NCBI GenBank assembly: GCA_024636345.1
Contig: JAGXHG010000004.1
Span: 124,001-188,000, forward strand
Direction of reading: 5' to 3'
Length of the DNA stretch: 64,000 nucleotides
Source: Desulfobulbaceae bacterium
GTDB lineage: Bacteria > Desulfobacterota > Desulfobulbia > Desulfobulbales > Desulfocapsaceae
In this document: piece by piece, positions 17,469-26,531 of the stretch
Position numbering within the stretch: position 1 is the stretch's first letter
Layout of the letters: every line of letters begins with the position of its first letter
Notes under the pieces: generated by a model
Seen by the model: only the letters and a program-made list of their open reading frames with translations
Told to the model about the DNA's origin: nothing
The model's database searches: none
Made by a program: the position numbers and the translations under genes

Positions 17469-20066
17469 TCAGTCAACATTCACTCCTGCCGCTCGCTCTG
17501 TTTCTGTGCCATTCTTCTGGGCAGCCTGTCCCGCGGTCTGTCCACTGTTCTGTTTCTCAACCTGTTTTTGATCCATGATTTTGTGCAAAATGGCAGGCAG
17601 CGAACCAGGTTGCAGATATTCTTCCCCCATCCCCTGTTTAAAGATGATCGCCGCCTGATTACTGACATCTTTCCAGCTCAAATTAGCGGAACGGGAAGCA
17701 ACCAGCTCAAACAAAAGCTGATTATAAGGATCATTAATAATGGCCTTGCCGGTCCCCACTGTGGCCAGGATATCCACCTTGTTATGAAAGAATGTGGCAA
17801 GCTCTGAATAAACCCGGATTCCACCACAGGAACCAAGGCTCAAAAAACGTTGTTTGCTGACCAGATCCGCCGGGACAATAGCCCCGGACTTCAACAGCTC
17901 CTCCAGAGGATCAAGTAACTGTTCTTTGCGCCAGTAACTATGACCGCGCTGGGCAAACATCTCATGCCCGCCCTTCAAGAACTGTTTGAGAAGCTGCTGT
18001 TGTTGACTCACATCATGATACACGACAACAGAATGGGAGATCTCAATACCATTCATGTGCTTCACCCAGTCGACAACCAGCGGATACCTGACCTGCAGCT
18101 TATGAATCTGATCAAGATTTTGTGCAGGGGCCCCAAGAAGTGCTTTCAGCTGCGCCACCGCGGCACGATCACGAACGCTCTCTGCCGCCAGTAAAGAAAA
18201 AGAGTTGGAAATCCGCGGTCGATAGCCATGGGCCATCAGGGTCTGGCAATTGGAACGGAAGGACTGGCTTCCATCGTCATCACTATGAAAGACAGACAAA
18301 CTGCTCAGTTTTCCATCCATCTTCCACTGAGAGAAACTGGTCTTCACATATTGGTCAAGAGGGATCGTGCCATACTCAGACATCATCAGCCTGATTCTGA
18401 TCTTATCCACCTCGCCAACCAATTGCGGATACTCCTGGATATAATATTGGAGGATTACCCGCAACTGGGTGCTGAACACCGCATTTTTATCACGAATTGC
18501 GGTCAGCATCTTGGCAATAAGGTAGGTACGCGTCTGCGGCTCGATGGTCTGAAGCAGGGTCATAAAGGTGGCGGAAAAGAGGATCAGGCTGTTTTCATCC
18601 TGAAAAGCTGATTCAGCCACCAGGTCAAGGACCTGTTCCTGCTCCCGCACCTGGTCCGGGAAAAAGAGGGTGAGCTTCCCTTTCTGGGCCAGACTGATGA
18701 TAAAATCGGAGACATGGGTGTTCTGCGGATCAATGTTTTTGAGAAAGACCAGAAGGTTACCACCAAAACGGGTATCAATTCTTTCTTTTAAGACCGGCAC
18801 CAGGATATCACGAAAGGATGAATCATAGAGATCACTGCCCCGGGAAAGAAGAATATAGGCATTGGCGGTGGTGCAATCTTTTGCCGCCTGAAGCCGGGCT
18901 GCCGATGTGGCTCGACGCAGGACGCCAATGGCCTCCCCCCTGCCTCTGGCAAGAGCAGCCGAGAATTCACTGTTGAACCGGGCCCGCACCTTTGCGTCAA
19001 GACGCTGAAAGATCTCACGGAGATAACTGGCAGGACAGGAGGACAGGACTTTGATCCCCACCTCTTGACCACTTGCTTCGGTGATATCATGCAGATTATT
19101 GACCTTCCAGATCAGATGATCTCCGGCATCAAAAAATGCCTGGAGCAACAAGCTTTTATCCTTGGCCTGATACGAAAAAAACTGCGCTTCCTGCACCTCC
19201 TGCGCAACAGCGAAGTAATTGGTAATCCAGGAAAGTGAGCTTGCGGGCGTAACTCCAGCAAGCTGGAACAAGGAACGTGCATTCCAGGCATCTGTATTTG
19301 ACAGCCTTTGCAGATGGTTCATATTGAGCAAGGCCGACTCCGGGGTCATCGCAATGATCTTACAGCTCTTTTCGGTGGCCCAGCACTGTTTTTCAGTCAT
19401 TCGATTAATGAGCAGCAATCCCTTGTCAACGGTCTCTACTGTTTGCCCCGGCACTTCCAGGAAGGCCTTGAAAGCCCAGAGGGCAGGTTCCTTCAACGAT
19501 GCCAGCCTATCTATCAGCTCAAGCATTACAGACGGGTTCAGATTTTGGGCCTGACCAATAGCCATAGCCACCCGGGCTGAAACATAATTCAGAGTAGCAA
19601 GTTTTTCCAGCAACTTCCAGCAAGCCTCAGCATCCACTCCGGAGAGCGTGGAAAAATGTTCCAGAACAGCAATATAGCCAAAAGAGATATGGGACTGTGG
19701 CAGCCGGTGCAGGACTTCCAGCACCCCCTCAGCAGTCATAGAGGGTAAACTACCAAAAATCCTGAGAGCCCTCATATTGGTATAACTCAAGTCTTTGACC
19801 AATTCTTTGGCCTGAGCGAGTTGCTTCGCATCCATCTTCACCTTGGCCAAGGCCTCCATCGTCTGTATAGAGGCTTGTTCCGTGGCAAGATCGCTACTGA
19901 TTTTACCGCTACCACTACCTAAACCAGCAAGACTTCCTATCGGCCACGACAAGAACATAACCAACACAAAAACCAACAGTAGTCCCTCACCACCCATCAA
20001 CTTTTTCAACTTTTGCATTCCCACTTCATCACTTTTATGTTTACTATTCCCTGGCATCAAAATCAT
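17469..20066 (-). CDS. Large exported protein with C-terminal caspase-like (clan CD) fold candidate
   Basis: 865 residues; no family recognised by name. A basic N-terminus and one hydrophobic segment (about 29-48) mark a signal peptide or membrane anchor. Residues about 60-560 are helical, repetitive and probably solenoid-like. From about 588 the pattern changes to alternating strands and helices: SVFHSDDDGSQSF (591-603), SVVVYHD (679-685), a histidine in AQRGHSYW (H709), and a hydrophobic strand ending in a cysteine in FLSLGSCGGI (C747), then DILATVGTG (765-773). Strand-His then strand-Cys, 38 residues apart, is the caspase/CHAT/gingipain order. The tail is polar and glutamine-rich. Catalysis is inference. 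It abuts holA, with clpS-clpA beyond. Confidence 0.6.
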   Translation of the reverse strand: MILMPGNSKHKSDEVGMQKLKKLMGGEGLLLVFVLVMFLSWPIGSLAGLGSGSGKISSDLATEQASIQTMEALAKVKMDAKQLAQAKELVKDLSYTNMRALRIFGSLPSMTAEGVLEVLHRLPQSHISFGYIAVLEHFSTLSGVDAEACWKLLEKLATLNYVSARVAMAIGQAQNLNPSVMLELIDRLASLKEPALWAFKAFLEVPGQTVETVDKGLLLINRMTEKQCWATEKSCKIIAMTPESALLNMNHLQRLSNTDAWNARSLFQLAGVTPASSLSWITNYFAVAQEVQEAQFFSYQAKDKSLLLQAFFDAGDHLIWKVNNLHDITEASGQEVGIKVLSSCPASYLREIFQRLDAKVRARFNSEFSAALARGRGEAIGVLRRATSAARLQAAKDCTTANAYILLSRGSDLYDSSFRDILVPVLKERIDTRFGGNLLVFLKNIDPQNTHVSDFIISLAQKGKLTLFFPDQVREQEQVLDLVAESAFQDENSLILFSATFMTLLQTIEPQTRTYLIAKMLTAIRDKNAVFSTQLRVILQYYIQEYPQLVGEVDKIRIRLMMSEYGTIPLDQYVKTSFSQWKMDGKLSSLSVFHSDDDGSQSFRSNCQTLMAHGYRPRISNSFSLLAAESVRDRAAVAQLKALLGAPAQNLDQIHKLQVRYPLVVDWVKHMNGIEISHSVVVYHDVSQQQQLLKQFLKGGHEMFAQRGHSYWRKEQLLDPLEELLKSGAIVPADLVSKQRFLSLGSCGGIRVYSELATFFHNKVDILATVGTGKAIINDPYNQLLFELVASRSANLSWKDVSNQAAIIFKQGMGEEYLQPGSLPAILHKIMDQKQVEKQNSGQTAGQAAQKNGTETERAAGVNVD

Positions 20067-20147
20067 AACGCTTTCTCATGCCCCCTAGCCCACAAAACAA
20101 AAGATTAATAATAATCAATTCCCGATAAACTGTAAAAAAAACTTTTC

Positions 20148-21071
20148 ATGCAACAGCGCCATTCCCAATTTTTCCCCTCTCTCTGCCTGGTTCTGGCCAT
20201 GTTTCTCTGGGGAAGTTCTTTTGTTGCCATGAAACTGGCCTTTCAGGATTATCACCCTATGGTAGTCATCTTTGGCAGAATGTCGGTTGCCTCACTGGCC
20301 TTCCTCTGTTTTTTACCCAGATTTCGAACCATCCATATCCGCCGACAGGACTGGCATCTCTTCGCTATCATGGCGTTAAGCGAGCCCTGCCTTTATTTCT
20401 TTTTTGAGGCGCTTGCCCTGCAAAACACCAGCGCATCTCAGGCATCACTGATCACCGCCATGCTGCCGCTACTGATCACAATTGCCTCAGTCTGCTTTCT
20501 CAGTGAAAGAGCATCGAAGCAAACCCTGTTCGGTCTTTTTCTGGCAATGGGCGGGGCCATCATCCTCAGCCTTGGAGGATCAGCGAACGAACAGGCACCA
20601 GCGCCCCTGCTCGGCAATTTCTATGAATTCATGTCCATGATCTGCGCCACGATCTATACCATCACCGTCAAACGACTCACTGTTTTCTACCCGGCTTTCT
20701 TTCTCACCGCTGTCCAAGCCTGGATCGGAGCCCTCTTCTTCGCACCCTTCCTCACCCTGCCCCAGGTTCCGCTGCCCGTGTCCTTTCTCCTTGTACCGAT
20801 GTCAGCCATCCTTTATCTGGGACTGGCAGTCACTCTGGCCGCTTACGGCCTCTATAACTACGCACTGGCACAGATGGAAGCGAGCAAAAGCTCAATCTTC
20901 ATCACCCTGATTCCCCTGTTCACCCTGCTGCTCAGTCGGATTCTCTTTAATGAAACATTTACACCATGGCAGTATTTTGGCGGATTCACTATATTTTTTG
21001 GTGTATCGCTAAGCCAGGATTTTTTCAGGATTTCAACAGGAAGGTTATTTCAAAAAAGAACAAAACCGTGA
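20148..21071 (+). CDS. EamA/DMT-family transporter
   Basis: 307 residues with ten predicted membrane segments in two EamA repeats: the first has FLWGSSFVAMKLAFQDYHP at its start, the second begins near residue 160 (NFYEFMSMICATIYTITVKRL). The family exports or imports small metabolites; the substrate cannot be read from sequence. It is transcribed divergently from the large exported protein, 81 bp away, and is followed after 30 bp by the rubredoxin-tailed protein gene. Confidence 0.88.
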   Translation: MQQRHSQFFPSLCLVLAMFLWGSSFVAMKLAFQDYHPMVVIFGRMSVASLAFLCFLPRFRTIHIRRQDWHLFAIMALSEPCLYFFFEALALQNTSASQASLITAMLPLLITIASVCFLSERASKQTLFGLFLAMGGAIILSLGGSANEQAPAPLLGNFYEFMSMICATIYTITVKRLTVFYPAFFLTAVQAWIGALFFAPFLTLPQVPLPVSFLLVPMSAILYLGLAVTLAAYGLYNYALAQMEASKSSIFITLIPLFTLLLSRILFNETFTPWQYFGGFTIFFGVSLSQDFFRISTGRLFQKRTKP

Positions 21072-21101
21072 GCAGATCACGTATCCATCAGGAGCCAAGC
21101 A

Positions 21102-21611
21102 ATGGACAAACAACTCCAGAAACAATTAGAAAAACTTTTTTTAGAAATGACACGCGGTGCTGCCCGCAAAAAAATCTACGCCCTGCGAGCACGGCAGGAT
21201 GGCAACAAGGCTCTTGCCCGCCTCTTTACAGCCATAAGCAGCTCAGAGTCCGCCCAAGCCGCCCGTTTCCTCATTCAACTTCGCGGCCAGACAGGCAGCA
21301 GCGAGCAAAATTGCTCTCTGGCCTTCAACGATGAAATTCCTCTTTCCATCACCCTGTACGAACAGGCGACGAGGCAAGCGGACGACATTCACAACAAGGC
21401 CATGCACAGCGCCTGCTCCCAGTCTGCCAGAGTCCAGCGTATGCATCTGAATCTAAAAAAGAAACTGGACAGAAGAAATGGCCAGGACGAAGAGAGTAAG
21501 ATCAGTTATCACATCTGTCAGTTCTGCGGATTTATCATGGAAAACAGGGCCCCGGAAAACTGCCCCATATGCACTGCCCCGGCCAGCCGCTTTCAGGTGA
21601 TCACTGCCTGA
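21102..21611 (+). CDS. Rubrerythrin-like protein with C-terminal rubredoxin domain
   Basis: 169 residues. The C-terminus is a rubredoxin-type iron site, CQFCGFIMENRAPENCPIC, in the form seen at the end of rubrerythrins (YHICQFCGFI...APASRF). The N-terminal 130 residues are helical, but I do not see the full set of ExxH diiron ligands of a canonical ferritin-like domain. The protein may bind only the mononuclear iron. A role in peroxide or oxygen defence is plausible for an anaerobe but not shown. AGGAGC lies about 8 bases upstream of the ATG. Confidence 0.7.
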   Translation: MDKQLQKQLEKLFLEMTRGAARKKIYALRARQDGNKALARLFTAISSSESAQAARFLIQLRGQTGSSEQNCSLAFNDEIPLSITLYEQATRQADDIHNKAMHSACSQSARVQRMHLNLKKKLDRRNGQDEESKISYHICQFCGFIMENRAPENCPICTAPASRFQVITA

Positions 21612-21662
21612 AACTACCAGGGACAAAACAGTCTCAAAGCCTTCCTTGCTCCCCAAACAAGA

Positions 21663-21692
21663 AAGCCCGTAACTTATGAAAGTTACGGGCTT
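21663..21692 (-). terminator. Terminator after tRNA-Leu
   Basis: AAGCCCGTAACTT pairs with AAGTTACGGGCTT across a four-base loop. On the minus strand it follows the tRNA by about 10 bases and is trailed by a short T-rich stretch. It closes the gap-pgk-tpiA-secG-tRNA unit. Confidence 0.8.
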
Positions 21693-21702
21693 ATTAAAAA
21701 AA

Positions 21703-21788
21703 TGGTGCCGCAGGCGAGAGTCGAACTCGCACGACCGTGGGCCACTACCCCCTCAAGATAGCGTGTCTACCAATTCCACCACTGCGGC
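21703..21788 (-). tRNA. tRNA-Leu (GAG)
   Basis: 86 nt including an encoded CCA, with a long variable arm as expected for leucine. The anticodon loop TTGAGGG gives GAG, reading CUC/CUU. It begins 8 bp after the secG stop, so it is probably cotranscribed with secG. E. coli has the same secG-tRNA-Leu(GAG) order (leuU). Confidence 0.95.
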
Positions 21789-21796
21789 GCACTTCT

Positions 21797-22201
21797 TTAT
21801 TTTTTTTCTTTATTGTCGGTTGCTGTTCCTTCCGTTGCTGCAGGTGCCGTCTCTTCTTTCACTGGAACAGTTGGCATGGGGATAACTTTTTCCTCTTTCC
21901 CTGCCTTATCTTCCACCTGTTGCACTGCTGCAGGTTTGGGCTTTGCCAACTCGGTCATAACCGACCCGGTACTCTTGCTGGATGAGAAATACGCCAGTAA
22001 GACCGATGTCAACATAAAAACTATTGCCACAGAAGTCGTAATCTTGTTCAACAATGGCAACGGACCTTCTGACCCGAACAGCGATTGACCAGAACCACCA
22101 AAAGTTGCCCCCACATCTGCCCCTTTCCCATGTTGGAGCAGGACAATCACGATCAGAAAGAGACAGACCGCTACATGGACAACTGTTAATAAGGTAATCA
22201 T
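21797..22201 (-). CDS. secG: Preprotein translocase subunit SecG
   Basis: 134 residues: two membrane helices (VVHVAVCLFLIVIVLLQHGKG and TTSVAIVFMLTSVLLAYF) joined by the conserved GKGADVGATFGGSGQSLFGS loop. The C-terminal tail of about 55 residues is rich in lysine, glutamate and proline, longer than in E. coli. SecG assists SecYE in protein export. It starts 9 bp after tpiA. Confidence 0.95.
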   Translation of the reverse strand: MITLLTVVHVAVCLFLIVIVLLQHGKGADVGATFGGSGQSLFGSEGPLPLLNKITTSVAIVFMLTSVLLAYFSSSKSTGSVMTELAKPKPAAVQQVEDKAGKEEKVIPMPTVPVKEETAPAATEGTATDNKEKK

Positions 22202-22210
22202 CAGTAAATA

Positions 22211-22972
22211 CTATATTTTGTGAAAATGAATTATCCGTTCAAACGACTCTGCATTGAGGGCCGCACCTCCAACGAGAGCACCATCGATATCATCCTGAGC
22301 CATCAACGCATCAATATTATCAGGCTTAACCGAGCCACCATACAATATCCTAATCTGATCGGCAACATCTTTTTCATACATTCCTGCCACAAGATTGCGG
22401 ATAAAAGCGTGAACCTCCTGAGCCTGCTCTTTTGTGGCTGTTTTCCCAGTCCCAATCGCCCATACCGGTTCGTAGGCAAGAACAGTTTCTACCATATCCG
22501 CAGCAACGACACCGGCAAGACCGGAGCGGATCTGCTCTTCAATAATCTTGAAGGTCTGCCCGCCCTCCCGCTCGTCCAGAGTTTCCCCGACACAAAGGAT
22601 GGGTACAAGCCCAAAGGCAAGGGCGCCCCGGACTCGTTTATTAATAAGCACATTATCCTCATGAAAGATCTGCCGCCGTTCAGAATGACCAACAATGGCG
22701 GCCGCACCACCTGCGTCCAAGACCATCAGGGGAGATATTTCACCGGTAAAGGCCCCTTGCGCCTCCCAACAAACATTCTGGGCAGCAAGGAGGACCCCTG
22801 TCTCAGCAACCATATGGGCTACCTGACTGAGCACGGTAAAGGGTGGGGCCAGCAACACATCACGATCCTCAAGACCCAAGCATGTTTTTGCAATATCTGC
22901 AGCAAGATGGCAGGCATCAAGGACTGTAGTATGCATCTTCCAGTTTCCGACAAGCAACGGCCTTCTCTTCAT
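22211..22972 (-). CDS. tpiA: Triosephosphate isomerase
   Basis: 253 residues from the ATG at 22972, which has AGAGGAG 7 bases upstream; a longer open frame to 23020 is not needed. Active-site motifs: LVGNWKMHTT (catalytic lysine), IVGHSERRQIF (histidine), and LAYEPVWAIGTGKTA (catalytic glutamate and flexible loop), then ILYGGSVKPDN. It interconverts dihydroxyacetone phosphate and glyceraldehyde 3-phosphate. It is third in gap-pgk-tpiA-secG. Confidence 0.97.
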   Translation of the reverse strand: MKRRPLLVGNWKMHTTVLDACHLAADIAKTCLGLEDRDVLLAPPFTVLSQVAHMVAETGVLLAAQNVCWEAQGAFTGEISPLMVLDAGGAAAIVGHSERRQIFHEDNVLINKRVRGALAFGLVPILCVGETLDEREGGQTFKIIEEQIRSGLAGVVAADMVETVLAYEPVWAIGTGKTATKEQAQEVHAFIRNLVAGMYEKDVADQIRILYGGSVKPDNIDALMAQDDIDGALVGGAALNAESFERIIHFHKI

Positions 22973-23035
22973 AACTGACTCCTCTGAGGCGTTCCCGCGA
23001 CATAGCCGCCATTCGCGCACAGCAATTTGTATCTT

Positions 23036-24211
23036 TCAACCAAGGGCATCAACACCCGGCAGACTTTTTCCCTCCATCAGCTGGAGAAAAGCACCACCCC
23101 CGGTTGACATATAAGAAATATTTCTGGCCTCACCAGATTTTTTCACAGCCGCATTGGAATCCCCACCGCCTGTCACCGACAGGGCATGTGAGGTAGCAAC
23201 CGCGTGACACATGGCCATGGTCCCCCGGGCAAAGGCATCCATCTCAAAAGCGCCCATTGGCCCATTCCAGACGATGGTCCTGACATCGGCCAGGGCCTCC
23301 TGAAAACAGATGGTCGAAGCGGGACCGATATCAAGGGCCATCCAGCCCTCAGGAATATCCTGGGCCGTCACATTCTTCACCACCGCGTCCGCTGCAAAAC
23401 GATCCGCCACTACAAAATCCACAGGAAAATAGAGTTTCACTCCCTTTTCTTTAGCGGCCTGAACCAATTGTCTGGCACTATCGAGTAGATCGTCTTCAGT
23501 TTTGGAAGCGCCAACCGGAACCCCCTGACTCTTAAGAAAGGTATTAGCCATGGCTCCGCCGATGATCATCCGGTCCACCTTATCAAGCATATTCTGCAGG
23601 GCACCCAGCTTGGATGAGACCTTTGCCCCGCCAACTATCGCCATCAAAGGACGGACAGGTTCGTCCATCGCCTTGTGGAAAAAATCCATCTCAGTTTGAA
23701 GAAGGAATCCGGCACACTTTTCCTGAACAAGGGCAGGGACACCGGCCACCGAGGCATGGGAGCGATGGGACGCGGCAAAGGCATCATTAACATAAACATC
23801 AGCCAGACAGGCAAGCTGTTCGGCAAACACGGGATCATTTTCCGTCTCTTCCTTATGAAAGCGCAGATTTTCCAGAAGAAGTATCTCCCCCGGCTCCATA
23901 GAAGCGACCATGGTCTCAACTTCCTGGCCGACACAATCCGGAGCCAACCGTACATCCTGTCCGAGCAGAGTTGAAAGATGCCTGGCAACAGGGGCAAGAC
24001 TGAAGGCCATAACCCGTTGACCTTTAGGCCGGCCCATATGACTGCACAAGATCAGCTTCCCTTTCTGCTCCAAGATATACTGAATGGTGGGCAGGGCCAT
24101 ACGAATACGGATATCGTCGGTAATCACCCCCTGCTCATCCATGGGGACGTTAAAATCGACACGAACCAGTATGCGCTTCCCGGCAAGCTCCAGATCACGA
24201 ATCGTTTTCAT
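23036..24211 (-). CDS. pgk: Phosphoglycerate kinase
   Basis: 391 residues, full length. Motifs: RVDFNVPMDE and SHMGRPKG for substrate binding, ENLRFHKEE, AIVGGAKVSSKLG, and the nucleotide-binding GGGDSNAAV. It transfers phosphate between 1,3-bisphosphoglycerate and ADP. GAGGAGTGAGGTA precedes the ATG. It follows gap after 39 bp and precedes tpiA after 63 bp. Confidence 0.97.
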   Translation of the reverse strand: MKTIRDLELAGKRILVRVDFNVPMDEQGVITDDIRIRMALPTIQYILEQKGKLILCSHMGRPKGQRVMAFSLAPVARHLSTLLGQDVRLAPDCVGQEVETMVASMEPGEILLLENLRFHKEETENDPVFAEQLACLADVYVNDAFAASHRSHASVAGVPALVQEKCAGFLLQTEMDFFHKAMDEPVRPLMAIVGGAKVSSKLGALQNMLDKVDRMIIGGAMANTFLKSQGVPVGASKTEDDLLDSARQLVQAAKEKGVKLYFPVDFVVADRFAADAVVKNVTAQDIPEGWMALDIGPASTICFQEALADVRTIVWNGPMGAFEMDAFARGTMAMCHAVATSHALSVTGGGDSNAAVKKSGEARNISYMSTGGGAFLQLMEGKSLPGVDALG

Positions 24212-24250
24212 TACCTCACTCCTCTTTCTTTAATCCTGAAGACAAGTCTC

Positions 24251-25468
24251 TTAGAGCATCTTGTCGGCAACCTGAGTTGTCAGATCGCCCAGCATATTGG
24301 TGTAGCTTCCCAGCTCATTATCATACCAGCCATAAACAACCGCCTGGGTCACCGGCACACTGAGCATACGTTCAGCACCGGCACCAAGGGCACAGGATTT
24401 AATTTTCTCTAGATTCACGGTAATTGAAGCAGTGCGGGTATGGGTCTCAGTACCTTCAATAACGGCTGCCGCCTCCGGCGCCCCGATAATATCAGATGAG
24501 ACATTCTGCTCCTCCGTATACTCCAGATAAGGAGAATTCTGGGCATAGTCGCGGTAAATTGCATTAATTCTATCTCTCTTGAGCGGATTTTCGAGATCAT
24601 CCTGAACATTGAGCACCAGTACAATCAGCGAACCGGTTGAGGTCGGGATACGTACTGATTCGGCGATAAAGCCAATAGACTTCATCTCCGGAATAACCAG
24701 AACCAGGGCCTTGGCAGCTCCCGTCGTCGTCAGAATAATATTATTGAGAATCGACCGGTTTTTACGCAGATCAACCGCCCCACTTTTAGGCAGACGATCC
24801 AGGACTTGCTGGCTGCCGGTTGCCGCATGAATCGTGACCATGGAGGCCGAGAGAAAATTCTCCGCCCCGATGCTCTCCATCAACGGCTTGATCATATAGG
24901 AAAGACAGGTCGTGGTGCAGGAAGCCGCCGAGATGAGGGAGTGGCGGGACGAGTCATAATCCTCATCATTGATGCCCATCACCGTGGTCACTGCATCAAC
25001 CGGCATATCCATGCCTTTTGATTTGATCTTGAAAGGGGCGGAGAGCAAGACCTTTTCAGCCCCGGCCTGCAGATGCCCGCGCAGCGAGCCCCACTTGGCA
25101 TCGGCATCGGCGGTGGGATCAGTAAAGGCCCCGGTGGTATCCACCACCAGCTTCACCCCATTTGCCTGCCAGGCAATATCCCTGGGATCACGAGCAGTGC
25201 GCAGAAAGGTTACCGGCACGCCATTGATGACCATAGTCCCCTTTTCTTCATTCAGGTTTTCTATCACCCGGCCACCCTTATGGCCATAAAGATACGACCC
25301 CAGACGGCCATACGAGGAATCACGCTCAATACAGGACGCCAGATCGTTTAATCCCCGACCGATCTCCCGACCAACGTTAACGGTAATTTCAGAAAAATGT
25401 TTTCTTGAGACATGATGCCAGAGTGATAGTTTCCCGATCCGACCGAGGCCGTTTATCCCTAAATTCAT
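24251..25468 (-). CDS. gap: Divergent glyceraldehyde-3-phosphate dehydrogenase
   Basis: 405 residues, about 70 longer than typical GapA. The catalytic core is present: AASCTTTCLS with the nucleophilic cysteine, then HAATGSQQVLD where most enzymes have HAYTATQ, TTTGAAKAL, and YGWYDNELGSYTNM. The N-terminal nucleotide site is GINGLGRIGKL. The second strand reads ITVNVG, without the usual IND, so the aspartate that favours NAD over NADP appears missing. Extra sequence follows at residues 35-50 and 55-75. Genome position at the head of gap-pgk-tpiA-secG argues for a genuine glycolytic enzyme of a divergent subgroup. AAGGAG lies about 11 bases upstream of the ATG. Confidence 0.88.
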   Translation of the reverse strand: MNLGINGLGRIGKLSLWHHVSRKHFSEITVNVGREIGRGLNDLASCIERDSSYGRLGSYLYGHKGGRVIENLNEEKGTMVINGVPVTFLRTARDPRDIAWQANGVKLVVDTTGAFTDPTADADAKWGSLRGHLQAGAEKVLLSAPFKIKSKGMDMPVDAVTTVMGINDEDYDSSRHSLISAASCTTTCLSYMIKPLMESIGAENFLSASMVTIHAATGSQQVLDRLPKSGAVDLRKNRSILNNIILTTTGAAKALVLVIPEMKSIGFIAESVRIPTSTGSLIVLVLNVQDDLENPLKRDRINAIYRDYAQNSPYLEYTEEQNVSSDIIGAPEAAAVIEGTETHTRTASITVNLEKIKSCALGAGAERMLSVPVTQAVVYGWYDNELGSYTNMLGDLTTQVADKML

Positions 25469-25814
25469 GGCAATGATTCTCCTTTACGGGTAAAATAATA
25501 CTTAAATCAGCGCATTGCGTTACACTACAATGCGCAAGACAACACAATATTAACAAAAACCTTTAGTTAGAAGACATACAAAGACTCCACATTCTTATAC
25601 TGTATTCCAAGCTATTCTTCAAAGACTATCAAGTCCATATATTCAAAAAAACACCTTATGGGTATTTTGAAAGATCAGATTTGCTTGTTGCAGCGTATGA
25701 CATGCAGGAAATATTACCACAATATCTTCTCAAGATTACAATATAAAAACCTTAATAACGACGCACCAGTAAAGTAAAAGAACACTTTCCAAAGACACTC
25801 TGACCAGACAAAAA
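25469..25814. other. Intergenic region between divergent gap and sfsA, with an inverted repeat
   Basis: A 346-bp AT-rich gap. An inverted repeat, GCGCATTG-N10-CAATGCGC (25510-25535), lies 42-67 bases upstream of the gap start and would suit an operator or a leader hairpin; the binding protein is unknown. TATTAT on the minus strand between it and gap could be a -10 box, but no good -35 pairs with it. Nothing else recognised. Confidence 0.45.
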
Positions 25815-26531
25815 ATGAAATTCACCACGCCATTGCAAGCAGCAATTCTCATCAGACGCTACAAGCGTTTTCTAGCCGATGTCAAAACTGAAGACGGTAC
25901 AGAATTCACTGTCCATTGCCCGAACTCAGGCTCCATGCGCGGTTGTTCCACCCCTGGAAGCAAGGTGCTCATCTCCCGCTCCGCAAACCCCAAGAGGAAA
26001 TACCCCTGCACCCTGGAAATGATCAAGGAAGGAACAACATGGATCGGCATCAATACCATGCGCACCAACCACCTGGTAGCTGAGGCCATTACCGAGAAAC
26101 GAATTGCTGAATTCAACAATATGGAGACTATTCAAGCAGAAATCAAGACCTCAAAGTCTACTCGACTTGACTTCCTGCTCACCAAGGGCAGCCATAAAAC
26201 CTATATAGAGGTCAAAAACTGTTCCCTGGTTGAAGATGGCTGCGCCATGTTCCCGGATGCCGTAACTACCCGTGGGACAAAACATCTGCATGAGCTTGCA
26301 GATCTTGTGGTTCAGGGGAATGAAGGGGTGATTTTTTTCTGTGTCCAGCGCATGGACGCAGACCGTTTCCGACCAGCTGCCCATATCGACCCGCTCTATG
26401 CCGAGACCCTGACACGCGTACACCGGCAAGGGGTCAAAATCATGGTCTATCAGGCAGAGATCACAGCAGAAGAAATTCGTATTGTCCGTGCCCTTCCCTT
26501 TTCACTTTTCAAGAGCTCAGATCAGCCATGA
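25815..26531 (+). CDS. sfsA: SfsA family protein
   Basis: 238 residues matching the SfsA family throughout: [16 protein letters not shown] near residue 34, [36 protein letters not shown] and [18 protein letters not shown]. The ExK-like nuclease core suggests nucleic-acid binding or cleavage. The E. coli name comes from sugar-fermentation stimulation and the biochemical role remains unclear. Its TGA overlaps the queC ATG (ATGA). Confidence 0.93.
   Translation: MKFTTPLQAAILIRRYKRFLADVKTEDGTEFTVHCPNSGSMRGCSTPGSKVLISRSANPKRKYPCTLEMIKEGTTWIGINTMRTNHLVAEAITEKRIAEFNNMETIQAEIKTSKSTRLDFLLTKGSHKTYIEVKNCSLVEDGCAMFPDAVTTRGTKHLHELADLVVQGNEGVIFFCVQRMDADRFRPAAHIDPLYAETLTRVHRQGVKIMVYQAEITAEEIRIVRALPFSLFKSSDQP

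Noticed and set aside
21676-21885. Plus-strand frame with RRRESNSHDRGPLPP
   Set aside because: Antisense of tRNA-Leu and of the secG 3' end; a known false product type.
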